A stretch of DNA of 64,000 nt from Zygnema circumcarinatum. Its lineage: Eukaryota > Streptophyta > Zygnematophyceae > Zygnematales > Zygnemataceae. The translations under genes were made by a program, and so were the position numbers. The stretch spans positions 8,125,187 through 8,189,186 of the forward strand of contig CM074804.1 of assembly GCA_037447605.1 (NCBI GenBank), written 5' to 3'. Numbering within the stretch: the stretch's first letter is position 1; each line of letters starts with the position of its first letter. The notes under the pieces are model-generated. The model was given only the letters and a program-made list of their open reading frames with translations, searched no databases and was not told the origin of the DNA. This document shows positions 36,382 to 48,800 of this stretch, piece after piece.

Positions 36382-39300
36382 CTAACTAGCTGCAAGGCTC
36401 ACGTTGGGAGCAGAAGGAAACACGAACAGCTTGGAGCTCTGCAAGGAGGGATGCAGCTTTGCGTTGTACTGATTCACAGTTACATGGATCCGAGGAAGCT
36501 GCAGCATCCCAGAAGTGATAGCTACCACTCGGTAGGTGAGAGGGGAGGAGGTGAAGGGGAGGACGGATTGGCTCCCATTGTGGGCCCCAGAGAATACGAA
36601 ATTTGGGGCATCTTGAACGGAGAAGGGAACGTTAAGGAGAGCAGGAGACTGGTTTTGAATGATAACGGAGAGAGTGAAGGGGACTCCCAAAACTGCATAT
36701 TTGGGGCACTGGAGGCTCACTACCACTGGGACTGACTCTACGGTTACATGCTCAAGGTCAATATAACTAGTTACCGGTTCCGTAGAATTGAGAGAGTCTT
36801 GGATTTCCCTGTCGAAATTAGGGTTTTCAGGGTCTGTTTTTCTGCCTTCTTCAGGGACGTGCCTTTGCCAGTGCAGGCGAAGTCTCCCAACCGTTAGATC
36901 TGAAGATGTGACCAATGGGGTGATGCGGAAAAGCCTCGTAAAAGCCTCTCCCTCAGAGAGAACGAGCCCTCCTGAACCCTTCTCTCCCTGAGCTCCCAAA
37001 GCAGCCCCCTGCATACTCCTACCCTCTCCCTCACTCCCTCTCCCATCTTCTCTCTCACTGATAGGAAGTACTTGGCACGCCTTCTCGTCGGCCTCCTCTA
37101 CCACCATTTGGAGCAGTCTCACAGGGACAATAGAGGTGCTTCTCAAACACACTACCATTGTACACGTGTCATTCAGTGGGAGAGCAGCTGCGCGGGTTGG
37201 AGCCTCTCCCTCTCCCCCTACGTTGCTTCCGCCGGCCACTCGCGTGCCGCCACCTGGCAGCAATGCATCCTTCCGGAAGGGGCCCAAATACCTTACAGTA
37301 GCAGAAAAAGCCGCAAAGCTGCTCATATTCAGGCTTTGAGAAACATGGAAATAGCTGCTTCTCCCTCCCTCCTCCGAACCTCCCTCTCCTGTCTCCTTCT
37401 GAACTGTGTACGAAAGAGTAGCAGTGAGAGAGGCTCTCCCTGCCTCCCTCCACCTCACATACACAACTGCTTTCCATAGACTGCCTTTTGCTACAGGTGG
37501 AATTTCCAACACAACCCCAAACTTGGGCTCTGAACCCTCCAAACCCACCCCTTCAGCAAGCTCAGCATTCTCCCCCTTTTCAGGGTTTCTCGAAAAAATG
37601 GAGTTTTTAGGGTTGTGGGGCGGCTGAGCTTCAACGAAAATTTCCGCGGGTGCCCGAACATCGCTTCCGGGAGAAGCAGCCAATGGCTGACTGCCAGGTG
37701 GCGCCATCGACGAATGGGAGGAAGTTACTAGAAGCCGAAGTTTTCCTTGTTGGACAAAATGACCTGTTGATTCGAGCTCAATGTGAACAGGGAGTGCTTC
37801 TCCTATAAGAGCAGACTCCGTTGCTTTAAGATGAAGATTTACAAGAGCCTCCTCCTCCTCTACCTCTATCCATGGCTGCCCTGCCATAGAGAGAATAGGG
37901 TCTAGAAAGGGAACATTTTCAGAAGAGCGTTCAAACATCCAAAGGGGGGTGGAGTCTACAAGAGAGGGAGGCACAATGCTGCAGGAGAGAGTGGCGTAGG
38001 GAGATACATGGAGGGTCAGTTTAACGCATTCCGTTCGTCCGGAAGTACCTGACAAAACACACAAAAGTTTCGGGTGTTCAGTTTTTAGGGTTTGGAGGGC
38101 TTTCAGGAAATTTCTAGAGTTCTCTGCAAAGGTTGCTGTATTGTATTCTTACCTGCAATAACCCGGACAGAAATGCGCTTCCACTGCCCCCTCCTCAATG
38201 TAAGTTCAAGACTCCCTTCCACTCCCTCTCCCTCTCCCACCCTTCCTCCCTCTCCCTCCCTCTCTCCCTCCCCACCTCCGTTCCGCAATACACAGTTCAA
38301 CGAGGGATCACTGAACTGAACTTCCGCCCTCTCCAACTGCACGGGCTGAGGCAAGTGAGAGAGCAACCCCAACTGCAGCACTACCTCCGTTCCAATTTTC
38401 ACTTTCTGCTCTACAAATGCAGCCGTTACAGTTACCGCTGTCCGTAACGGACTCTGTGCATCGACCCTCAGTTCTACGAGACTCTCTGCAGTCACTGTCA
38501 TTCCCACCGTTCCGTCTACCGCTGGTAGCGTTGAAACTGTACCATGGAACAACCCCATCACTTCAGTAAAAACCACTGCATGTTGTAGCTCTCCTAGGGG
38601 TCCTGCAGGGCCAACTTCCGGCCCTACCACAGGGGGGGATGAACCTGGACTATCATCGGGAGATGGGAGAGCTGCAAGTTCTAAGGAGTATTCTAAGTAT
38701 TCTTTAAGGGAGTTGAGATGTCGAGCACATTCTCGGAGATATCCGAGAGTTGCAGCAAGCAAGGGAGCCCACCCTTCTTTACGGTAAACTGTGGCTACAT
38801 TCTCAAAGAGCCGTTTAGCGTTACTGTATTCGCGAGCATGGAAATACTCGCGGCCCATTTCGCAGGCGAGTTGAGAGGCAGTTCTGACTGCATGGATCTG
38901 CTTGTACAGTTCGTGGGAACGGGACTGCAGTTCTATGACTGCGTGGGCCGGCGTTGTACTCTTTCCAACAAGCAGCTCGTGTTTGAGGTACTCGTTCTCC
39001 GTTGGCCTGCAATCATACCCTTCCTAACTCATATGGTTACCAAACAACATGAGAGAGAAAACTTGCAAGATTTTATGAAACATAGAGCATCTTCCGGTGC
39101 TGAGGATTGGGGATTGGGGATTTTTTTTCTTCTTTTTGAAAATTTTCGGAAGTTTCTCCGTTCCATAAAGAAACTTCAGAATAGAGAGCCCTACAACCCA
39201 TCTAAGTTCCCTAAAAACCACGAATCCTGAAGGACTTTAAATATTCTAGTATACACTCGATTGAGTCTACAGATTGAAAAGAAGGGAGTGACTAACCTTT

Positions 39301-42300
39301 GGTCATGAACGGATGATCCTCGACCAATGAGACGTGGGGCTTGACCAATATAGAGGGAGGGAGCCACCTCCTCGGGAGGGCCTCTCAGCACATCCTCTCC
39401 CTCCACCTCCCCAAAAGCATCCAAAGCAGCAAACGCACTCTCAAAGCTCCGCCTCCATCTCAGCATGTGTGCCGCGGCGAGCTGCCATCACGGGTCAAAC
39501 AAAAAAGGCATCACATGGTGAGAGAGAGAGAGTGGGAGAAACAGAGAGAGTGTGAGAGGGAGAGGGAGAGGGAGAGGGAGCGAGGGGGGGAGAGGGACAG
39601 TGGGGAAGAGGGAGAGAGGTGTGGGGGGGGCGAGGGAGAGGGAGAGGCGGGAGGAGGGAGAGAGAGAGGGGGGAGGAGGGAGAGGGAGAGGGAGAAGGGG
39701 GAGGAGGGAGAGTGAGAGGAAGGGGGAGAGTGAGAAGGAAAGGGAGAAGGAGAGCGAGAGGGAGAGGGGGGGAGAGGGAGAGGGGGAAAACGAGGGAGAT
39801 GGAGAGGGAGCGAGAGAGGGAGAGGGGAGTTGAGGTCCGCTCTCACCTGGAAGTAGTGTGCAGGGTGGAGCTCTCTCTCCGTGATAGAAGGCAGAGAGAG
39901 AGAGGTAGTGATAGCGGGAGCGGAGGGCTGTCCCGCCGCCAGTCTTTGCTGAAGCACTTCTCCAAAAACGCGAAATTGGCGGGCCATAAATTTCCAGTGC
40001 AGAAATGCTCCTTCTAATGGCCCAATTTTGTTTCCAAAAAACGTGACGTGACGACCGAACCATCGGACTGCCTCGGTCTCCTTCCCGCTGTGCATTAAGA
40101 GAGTGAGGACTTTCACATGGAGCAGTTCTGCCACCGTTTTCAGTTCTACGATGCTCTGAATGGGCTGCATGTGGACGGGGGTGCTGACCAGTTGCCCCAT
40201 CCAGCCCTGCATAGAATCCCGTTTCCGTTCCAACAGAAGCAGCAGCATTAAGAACATAGATTTCACATGTATTGACATGCATTCTCGTTGCTCACATAAA
40301 TGCAGAAAATCCTAAAACTACCTCTCTGTCCAGGTTTTTTCTAAAGACCCAGAAAGGTCAGAAGCCCCAAACCCCACGGGACTTTAAGCAAGTAAAGTAA
40401 GGATTTAAAAAGGCCGATAAATTATAAAAAAAAGATGGGAACGATCTATCCCAGCTTAATATCGCGAGTGTGAAATTGGCCTACCTCTTGGAGCGATGCA
40501 TAAGCTGACTCATAGCTCTTCAAAGCGCTCATCCAATCTCTGCGAAACTCCGCATATGCTGCGATCTGGCAGCCCCGCGTGTCAATTGCAGTCAGCAAAA
40601 AGGCCAACAGGTTGACCCGGGTTGACCATGGTTGACCGGAATTGACCAGGGTGGACCTCGGATGACTAGAGACGACCAGGGTTGACCGTAGAGAAAACAA
40701 GAAGGCGAGAGAAAGGAGAGTAATAGAGAGGGACGGAGAGAGAGAGACAGGGAGGGAGGGAGGGAGGGAGGGGAGGGAGGGAGGGAGGGAGGGAGGGAGG
40801 GGGAGGGAGGGAGGGGAGGGAAAGAGGGAGGGAGGGAGGGAGAGGGAGGGAGGGAGGGAGGGAGGGAGGGAGGAGGGAGGGAGGGAGGGAGGGAGGGAGG
40901 GAGGGGAGGGAGGGAGGGAGGGAGGGAGGGAGGGAGGGAGGGAGAGACGGAGGGAGGGAGGGAGGGAGGGAGAGACGGAGGGAGGGAGGGAGGGAGGGAC
41001 GGAGGAAGGAAGGGAGGGAGGGACGGAGGGAGGGAGGGAGGGAAAGAGGGAGGGAGGGAGAGGGAGGGGGAGAGGGAGAGAGAGAGAGAGGGAGGGGGAG
41101 GGGGGGAGGGAGGGAGTGAGAGAGCGAGAGGGAGAGAGGGAGAGGGAGAGGGGCACCTTGAAGTAGTAGCGTACGTTGAGCTCCCAGTGGCTGTAGGCCT
41201 TCCGCTCGAGGCGAGCCCTCACCCGCCGCCCCTCCTCGCGGTAGAACGAATTCAGCAGCTCCGCCACCAGCGCGCCCATTCTGCCCACCCTCGTTCGGTC
41301 AGTTCAGGGCTACGGATTCAGGGTTTCGAGTTGAGGGTGAAGGGTTTAGGGTTCAGGGTTTGGGGTCAAGGGTATAAGGTCAGTTGGTTCAAGGTTTGGG
41401 GTCAGGGCGCTAGGGTTCACAAATTTCAGGGTTTTCACCTTGTTTGGACTATCGCAGGTTTCAGGGAGTTCAGAATCGTCACGATTTTTTTAAACCTAGG
41501 GTTTTGAGTTCGTAAAAAAAGTCAGCGAGGATTTGAGAGATTCAACCATCATCATTAGTAAAATAGTCCTCAGAGGAATTGGCCTTCTGAGGATTACTGT
41601 AACCCTCAGTCTCCTAGAGGTAAAAGCTTTCCAAGAATGCTCTTCGAATAATAGAAGCACGATGCGAATGCGAATGGTTATGCAATGTACCTGACGAGGG
41701 AGCGCTTTAGGTCTGCAGGATCTCCATATGTGAATGTCATAATGCAGCGTGGCTCCACTTCCGCACGCTTTCTCAGAGCTATAAACCGCTCCTCATTCAT
41801 CTCTCCTGCACAACGGCAATGTGTCACAGAGAGCAGAAGAGGTCGGATGAAGGCCCCGTGCACATGTGAGCAGTTGAACGGATTCCGGTCCTGCAAACCC
41901 TAACTGACATGGAAACGCTTTTATTCAGAAACTTACCAACTGGCGAGGCCTGCAACATGAGCACCACGAGCTTCATCCCCCGCCCGCGCATCACATTCCT
42001 GCCCACTCACATACACCCTCCGTCACAACATGCGTCGGTAACCCTAACAAAAATGCTACCAAAAAAGTCCCTCCTTCTTTCCCTCCCTCCCTTCCTCCCT
42101 CGCCCTCCCTCCGTCCCCCCCTCCCCCTATCCCTTCCCCCCCCCTCCCCCCATTTCCCCTCCCTGTCGTTAAAGTAACCCTAATGTATCCCTTCCCCCCC
42201 CCCCCCTCCCTCCCCCTATCTCCCTCCGCCTCCTGCCTCCCTCTACCCTCCCCCCTCCCTCCCTCCCTCCTCCTCCCCCTCCCCCCTCCCCCTCCCTCCC

Positions 42301-42755
42301 CCTACCTCCCTCCGTCCCCTGCCTCCCTCCCTCCCTCCCCCTCCCTCCCTCCCTCCCTCCCTCCCCTCCCTCCCTCCCCCTACCCTCCCTTCCCCCTCCC
42401 TCCCTCCTCACCTGACCATGTCCACCTGCGCACAAACCTCCTCCCATGCCTCCCCCCCTCCATAGATGTGCTCCCGCTCCAGCAGCAGCGCGAGCACCGC
42501 CGGCTTCTCCCGCGCGTGCTTGCGCAGCCACGCGGCCTTCAGCACGCCCACGGGCGGCGCCGTCTTGGCGTCCGCCGCCCGCCTCTCCCGCCCGCCCACC
42601 GCCTCCGCCTCCGCCGCGCCGCCCAGCGAGAGCGCGCCCGCGGGCGGCTGCAGCGCGCCCAGGAAGGCGGCGACCTGCGCGTGCAGCCGCACGCCTCCCA
42701 CCAGGGCCACGAGCGGCATCGGGGGGGTCAGGAACTCCGGGGGATACTCGTCCAT
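36382..42755 (-). CDS. TRAPPC11: TRAPPC11 (foie gras / Gryzun family), TRAPP complex subunit
   Basis: Subunit of the TRAPP tethering complex, acting in ER-Golgi/trans-Golgi transport and autophagy. Nine exons (42755-42412, 41998-41937, 41805-41691, 41280-41157, 40565-40485, 40206-39847, 39481-39297, 39006-38153, 38048-36382) keep phase and encode about 1263 aa. The N-terminus MDEYPPEFLTPPMPLVALVG is the family's conserved start. The foie-gras-1 domain follows, with WELNVRYYFK, IAAYAEFRRDWMSALKSYES and the helical-repeat segment MGREYFHAREYSNAKRLFEN and YRKEGWAPLLAATLGYLREC. The C-terminal 550 residues are beta-sandwich Gryzun-like, ending LFVFPSAPNVSLAAS. Length is typical. The plant homologue is ROG2-like. 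The first exon is unusually GC-rich, and introns carry long GGGA and GA tracts. Confidence 0.93.
39510..39835. repeat. GA-rich intronic tract
   Basis: (GAGGGA)n-like DNA in the TRAPPC11 intron between the exons ending at 39847 and starting at 39481. It produces long artificial frames on both strands. Confidence 0.85.
40738..41150. repeat. (GGGA)n intronic tract
   Basis: About 400 bp of GGGA tetranucleotide repeat with minor interruptions in a TRAPPC11 intron (CCCT in the sense strand). Confidence 0.92.
42060..42411. repeat. (CCCT)n-like C-rich tract
   Basis: C-rich repeat filling most of the first TRAPPC11 intron. Unlike the other introns of this gene, the sense strand here is purine-rich. 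Confidence 0.88.
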
Positions 42756-43163
42756 GGCGCCCCGGAAGGGAGAGGGAGGGAGGAAGGGAGGGAGGGAGGG
42801 AAAGAGGGAGGGAGGGGGAGGAAGAGGGAGTGGGAGGGATGGAGTGGAAGGCGAACCCTAACCCTAATGAAGGGCGTGCTGCTAGGAGCTGAAAAGGGTC
42901 TGTTTCTTTAATGTGCGAACTTATTTGGTGGGGGAGTTCATCAAGGATGGCGTGCCACGTGTGCAGAGTTGTACATGTGATCGATCGCAATTGGTCAAGG
43001 AAATGTTTGACTGTACCATGGAACTGTTGGAATCACTGAGAAGTAACGGACACTGGAACTGAGAGAGGTCTTGAATGTAAAAGCGTAAGGACCAGTTTAA
43101 CGGCCGTGACAAGGATACATTGCAGATATTTTGAACTTTTGAATTGTTCAAGGGAGTTTCTAT

Positions 43164-43291
43164 TTACACACCTTTTTATCTAGATACACACCTTTTCTGA
43201 AAAAAAATATCCCCAATACCATAACGACTATAAAAGTAAAATCTGACCGGGGAAAAGAGGTGTGTACCTAGACAAAAAAAAGCTGTGTATG
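43164..43291. mobile_element. MITE-like hairpin element
   Basis: The left arm, with ACACACCTTTTTATCTAGAT then ACACACCTTTT, is the approximate reverse complement of the right arm AAAAGAGGTGTGTACCTAGA then CAAAAAAAAGCTGTGT. Arms are about 31-38 bp around a 55-bp AT-rich centre. No target-site duplication is certain. Size and structure fit a miniature inverted-repeat element. Confidence 0.55.
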
Positions 43292-44048
43292 TCGTATTTT
43301 CCATTGGTCAATTCAAATACTTTCTGATCTCTTGGAAATTTGGACCTTTTTGCAGATGAACATTTGAGCTTTTCTAAAGTGATTCAATGTTCAGTGTTCA
43401 ATTGCATTGGGTTCAAAATGATGGAAATTCGACCACCCGAGCGACCAGATTCAATGAACCACCAAATCCGCCCGTCACATTTGGGACTGGGATTCGAAAA
43501 TCAGATATAATATGCGACATTGAGATACTCTGCCGTATGTCGTACGGCTGTTCTTGTCGTAACTGCCGTTCGGAAGGCGCTGATTCGCGGAGGCCATTTT
43601 TCTTGTCGTTTAGCTGTCGACATTTCTGTCGTGAAGCAATCTTCTGTTCGTAAATATCATCCGAAGTTTTTTGGAATTTAGATAAACGACAAGAAGGTTT
43701 CCACGCCGTTTGGCAAAGCTCCAAGCAGCCAAAACGTACGGCACCGTTAGAAACCGGTTCATCCGTACAGTACAGTTTTCCCGCCCAGCCGGCAGGTCCG
43801 GCACTTCCTGCGACCCTTATAGACGTCGTTTACCAATCAGAGGCCCCATTTTTAGTCGCACGCATGTCGCCTGCCTGCGACTGCCAGCCGTTGTTGTCGG
43901 CCACTCAAAGACCGGCAGAGACCGTCAATTTTTTGGCCATCCCCTCTTCCTAGCTAGCGTCCCCCCCGTTTCGGTTTCTTCTCCCTCCGAGCTCCAAAGG
44001 CGCCATTTTCGCCCCTCTGGATCGCGGCGCATTTTGGGGCATACCGGA

Positions 44049-44178
44049 CCGTCCGTTTTAGGGTTTTGGAAGGAGCTGCGGATTTTGGGTCAAATCAGAT
44101 CGTCCGTTTCAGGGTTTTGGAAGGAGCGGCGTATTTTGGGTCAATCCGGACCGTCCGTTTTAGGGTTTTGAAGCAGCA
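44049..44178. repeat. 51-bp tandem repeat upstream of the helical exons
   Basis: Two and a half copies, each starting CCGTCCGTTTTAGGGTTTTG. The period of 51 bp keeps reading frame, so an upstream open frame repeats every 17 codons. It is probably 5' UTR. Confidence 0.8.
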
Positions 44179-44209
44179 GCGGTGGTCGGAGGCGAGGGTT
44201 TATGCATCC

Positions 44210-45687
44210 ATGGTGGTTTTGCAGCCTGAGCCTGAACCCCACCTCCTCGACGCGCAGGAACCGCCTTCCAGCAGCGCCTCAACCTTCTCCGACCCCAGTC
44301 TCCTCAGCTCACGCTCTGTGAGCGTTGATTTAGACCATGCGCGCTCTCAGCCGTTGGATTCCGCATCCCCCCCGACAGATGGCGCGGATCCAACGGCCCA
44401 AGATGCTCCTCCTCCCCTGCAGGTGAAGGAGAAGGCCGTCTCCTTCAGCCGCCATGTGGTGGTCCTGGACGACAAAATCCACCCAAAAAAGAAAAAAAAT
44501 AAGAAGCTAAAGGCCATCGTGAAGCGCGCTCCCCGAAATTTAGCTGTAATGGAAGAGCATAGAAACCCTGAAGTGGAGAAGCTTCTGGCGAAGCTCCTGC
44601 AGGTCGCCACCTTCTGCCAATATCACGCTGAACCCAAGGCGCTCAAGGAGAGGCCCGTCCTCTCGGAGCTCGTGAAGAAGGCGGCGTGGTGGAAGCTGGA
44701 TTTCAGAGACTCTGAACGGATGAAGGAGAGCATGGAACGGGCGGTTCTGAGCTGCTTGGAGGAGTACTGCATGCCCGGGGAGGAGGTGCAATGGCTGGAG
44801 CTCATGGGGGTGGTGGAGCAGGTCAATGATATCGCAATGCAGCGCCTCGGGGAGGTAAGCGCTGAACCCTAAACCCGTTTTTTGGAACTTTAAGCTCTAA
44901 ACCCTCAACATGAAATTTGACTCTGGGCCCGGATCCTTGCGGCTTTCTCTCCTCTTTATAGCTCAATCTCTCCTGCTCTCTCTTCTCCCCTCTTTCACCC
45001 CTCTCTGGCTCTTTCCATCTTCTCCTTTCTCTTCTCTCATTCTCCCTACACTGTTTTGTCTTTCTCCCTTTGCCTGTGTCGCTCACTTCCACTGCCTCCT
45101 ATCCTGTCCTGACCTCTTCCACTTCTTGTACATTCCCCATTGCTCTCTTATCCCCCATCCATTCGTCCAGAGTGCCTTCATCTCTTTTCCTAGTCTCTGA
45201 CTCTTCCTCCTTCCTTCTTTACTCACCTTCTCATCGCCCTGCCACTCTCCCGCCCTTCCTCGCTTCCCCTCTCCTTCTCCCTCTCCCCCCCCATACCATT
45301 CACCTCCTCCCCCTTGAACCCCCGACAATCGTTTGAACTCTGATTGCAATCCCTTTATCCTGAACCTCCCCTTACACCCTGAACCCCCTCTCTCTCTAAA
45401 CACTCCTATCCAAACCCTAATCCCCCCCCTCCCCCCCCTCCCCTCGTTACCTTTACCTGCAGTGGCGAGTCTGCGGAGTGGCCCACGAGTTTGCGAGATC
45501 CGCCTTCATGCGCGGCTCCACTGCTCATGAGAGGCACGTTTTCAAGAAGCCTCTAAAGGCGCTGCTGCGTCTAATGGAGCCTCTGAAGAAGCTGGAGGCG
45601 AAGGTGGAGGCGAAAGTGAAGCTCTCGCGGGAGGAGAGGAAGCTCAAAAGGAGATTGGCTGAGCAAGTCTGTGAGGTGGGGAAGTAG
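44210..45687 (+). CDS. Helical exons, probable N-terminus of the NB-ARC gene
   Basis: Two exons, 44210-44854 and 45463-45675/45687, in phase 0. If the gene stops at the TAG ending at 45687 it encodes about 289 aa. If the donor GAG|GTGGGG at 45675 is used, the frame continues into the exon at 45889 and the NB-ARC protein. I favour the second reading because the 45889 exon lacks its own good ATG and all phases fit, but GTGGGG is a weak donor. Residues about 1-80 are Ser/Pro-rich. A basic KKKKNKKLK stretch follows, then helices (NPEVEKLLAKLLQVATF, ERPVLSELVKKAAWWKLDF, MERAVLSCLEEYCMPGEE) and a Lys/Glu coiled-coil-like tail (LKALLRLMEPLKKLEAKVEA). I recognise no family; a helical signalling domain ahead of a STAND NTPase would be conventional. 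Confidence 0.6.
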
Positions 45688-45888
45688 GCATCCCAGAGTG
45701 GGTTAAGAAGCTATTGGAATTACCAATTGTGTTGTGTTGTGTGGTCGTATTGTATTTTGGTATGGTAATGTATGGTATCCTATGGCACAGTATTAGAATT
45801 AAGTAGTCTTATAGTCGTACTGTATTGCAGAGCACCTGTTTTTTATGTTCTCTGAAGCCTAAGTCCCATTGGTAGGGCTTGAGTGCAG

Positions 45889-48800
45889 GTGGGTCTGTTC
45901 ATCGGTTCGATCCGAAGGTCAGGCCAAGTAGTGACAGTCCTCCGAGCCACCGGAATGGAGGAATGTTTGGTGCAATTCGAGTACGAACTGAACAAAACAT
46001 TGTTTGAATTGTACAACGATGGGATCCTCCTAAGCTTGAGTACTGAACATGTTCATCCCACGAGTCGCCCTTGGACCGTTCCCTACCCCCAAAACCACCT
46101 CTATCACGGACAAAACGAGCTTTTAGGAGAGATTTTTCGGTTCCTTCACTCGCAAGGAGACTGCGATTCCGTTGTACTTCCTCACTCTTCAAATCTTTCC
46201 AAGGAGTCAGTGAAGGGGCACCATCGCTCGAGTTCTTCGGAGTCTGTGGAGTCGATTTCTATGACTACTGTAAACATGGCTCAGGTGAAGGGAAAGGGAC
46301 TCTCAAAGAGGAAGGGAGGGAGGAAGGGTTTTTTTGTGATGAAGATGTGACTATCGAAACTAATGTCAAACATGCATAGGCCTGAACCCTGACGCCTAAA
46401 GCCTCAAATGCTAGAACCACTATAGCCTCTACATCTTCAACCTCTACATATCCTAAAAGCTATAACAACGATATAAGAAATGCAGAAAGTCCCATAATGC
46501 TTAAGTTTCCGTAGGAGCTCTGAACTTCAGAACCTCAACATAACAAACCCATAACCCCAAACTACACAGAACCCTCAAAACCCAAAACCTTCCAATCTCC
46601 CATACCTCCTCCGCCAGACCCCACGAACCCTAATACTACAAAACCCATAATCTCACCACCCTAACACCCTAAAAGCCCACCTAAAAACTCCAATCCCCAA
46701 TCTGCCATACCTCCTCCCCCAAACCCCACGAACCCTAATACCCCAAAACCCATAATCTCACCACCATAACACCCTAAAAAACCCACCTAAAAACCCATCT
46801 TTAAATCAAAATGCAATCCTGGGTGGGCCAGTCAGGAGCTCTGCTCCTTTGGGGTTTCAACGGCATGGGAAAATCCTCCATTGTTTTGGAATACGCTTAC
46901 CGGAACGCGCTCGAGTACGATGGGGTGCTGTGGGTCGACTGCGACCCCTCGGCGGAAGAGGAGTTTGCAAACCTAGCAGACGCGCTTGATCTCGACGTGA
47001 AGATCTAAACCAAGACAAAAACCCTGAAACATAAAATCTAAACCCGAGAGTTTGAAAGGTGTAGGTCAAGTCGTACGTAGAAAAAGAGAGGAAGAGGGAA
47101 GGGAAAAGGAAAGGCAAGTAGAGGAAAGTAAAAATAAGAAAAGTAGACGAAGAGGGAAGGTTAGAACCTTAAAAGGAATGAGAGGCAAAGGAAGTCTTTT
47201 TAGGTGTTCAGGACTGTGAGAGTTGGAAGGGTAAGAAGGCGATGGGAGCTCGACCTTCTGTTTGTGTGTGCATGCAGGTCGAGGATGACGAGGATCTGGA
47301 CAAACGTGTTGACCAGGTTCGGAGACACCTGGAGGGCGGGTCCAAGTACCTGCTGGTGTTGGACGATGTGGTAAACGTCCACGACTTGGAGGCGATTTGG
47401 CCAAAGGTAGGCACCTCAACTTTCTCCTCCCCTCTCTCTCTCTTCGTTTCTGTCACTCTCTCCCTCCTCTCAGCTCGGACCCCTTTCTGCTGCTGTCCCT
47501 TGCTTCCTTCTCCCACGCTCCCCTACCTCTCCCTCTCTTCAGGCATTCTCTCGACCTATCCCTCTCTCGTGTCTGTCGTTTTCACTGTTCCTCGTCTCTC
47601 CTCCACTCTGTCTCTCTCCCTTCATCTCCTCACTATCTTGCCCTTCGTCCCCCCCTCTCTCCCTCTCTCCCCCTCTCCCCTCACCCCCCCACTCCCCCAC
47701 TCCCCCTCTCCCCTACTCCCCGTCTCCGCCTCTCCCCCCCTCTCCATCTCTCCCCCTCTCCCCTCACCCCCCCACTCCCCCACTCCCCCACTCCCCCTCT
47801 CCCCTACTCCCCGTCTCCGCCTCTCCCCCCCCACCCCCATCTCCCTCTCCTCTCCCTCTCCCTCTCCTCTCCCTCTCCCTCTCCCTCTCCCTCTCCCTCT
47901 CCCTCTCTCCCCTCTCCTCTCCTCTCCCTCTCCCTCTCCCTCTCCCTCTCCCTCTCCCTCTCCCTCTCTCCTCTCCCTCTCCCTCTCCCTCTCCCTCTCC
48001 TCTCCCTCTCCTCTCCCTCTCCCTCCTCCTCCCTCTCCCTCTCCCTCTCCCTCTCCTCCTCCCTCTCCCTCTCCCTCTCCCTCTCCCTCTCCTCTCCCTC
48101 TCCCCTCTCCACTCTCCTCTCCCTCCCTCTCCCTCTCTCCTCTCCCTCCTCCCTCCTCCCTCTCTCTCCTCTCCCTCTCCTCTCTCCTCTCCCTCTCCCT
48201 CTCCTCTCCCTCTCCCTCTCCTCTCCCTCTCCTCTCCCTCTCCCTCTCCCTCTCCCTCTCCCTCTCCACTCTCCTCTCCCTCTCTCCCCTCTCCTCCCTC
48301 TCCCTCTCCCTCTCCCTCTCCCTCTCCTCTCCCTCTCCCTCTCCCTCTCCCTCTCCCTCTCCTCTCCCTCTCCCTCTCCCTCTCCCTCTCCCTCCTCCCT
48401 CTCCCTCTCCCTCCTCCCTCTCCCTCTCCCTCTCCCTCTCCCTCTCCTCTCCCTCTCCCTCTCCCTCTCCCTCTCCTCTCCCTCTCCCTCTCCCCTCTCC
48501 TCTCCCTCTCCCTCTCCCTCCTCTCCCTCTCCCTCCCTCTCCCTCTCCCTCTCCTCTCCCTCTCCCTCTCCCTCTCCCTCTCCCTCTCCCTCTCTCTCCC
48601 CCTCTCCCCTCACCCCCCACTCCCCACTCCCCCTCTCCCCCTCTCCCCTCACCCCCCCACTCCCCACTCCCCCTCTCCCTCTCCCTCTCCCTCTCCCTCT
48701 CCCTCTCCCTCTCCCTCTCCCTCTCCCTCTCCCTCTCCCTCTCCCTCCCTCTCCCTCTTCCCTCTCCCTCTCCCTCTCCCTCTCCCTCCCCCTCCCCCCA

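Larger units (their letters stand above)
42756..44209. promoter_or_regulatory. Divergent upstream region with MITE-like hairpin and GTAC motifs
   Basis: Head-to-head spacer between TRAPPC11 (-) and the helical exons (+). It contains CCACGTGTG near 42955, a hairpin element (43164-43291), TCGTACGGC near 43539, CGTACGGCACCG near 43736, CCGTACAGTACAG near 43764, and a 51-bp repeat (44049-44172) with TTTTAGGGTTTTGG telo-box-like units just ahead of the start codon. Confidence 0.5.

Noticed and set aside
39488..40282. 264- and 255-codon minus-strand frames
   Set aside because: One frame contains a real TRAPPC11 exon (40206-39847); the remainder is GA-tract translation.
40446..41288. 280-codon minus-strand frame rich in PPSLPPS
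   Set aside because: Only its two ends are TRAPPC11 exons (41280-41157, 40565-40485). The middle is an intronic GGGA repeat.
42169..42990. Long open frames on both strands in the GC-rich block
   Set aside because: The minus-strand exon beginning MDEYPPEF matches TRAPPC11 in another frame. The others are shadows of the GC-rich exon and C-rich intron.
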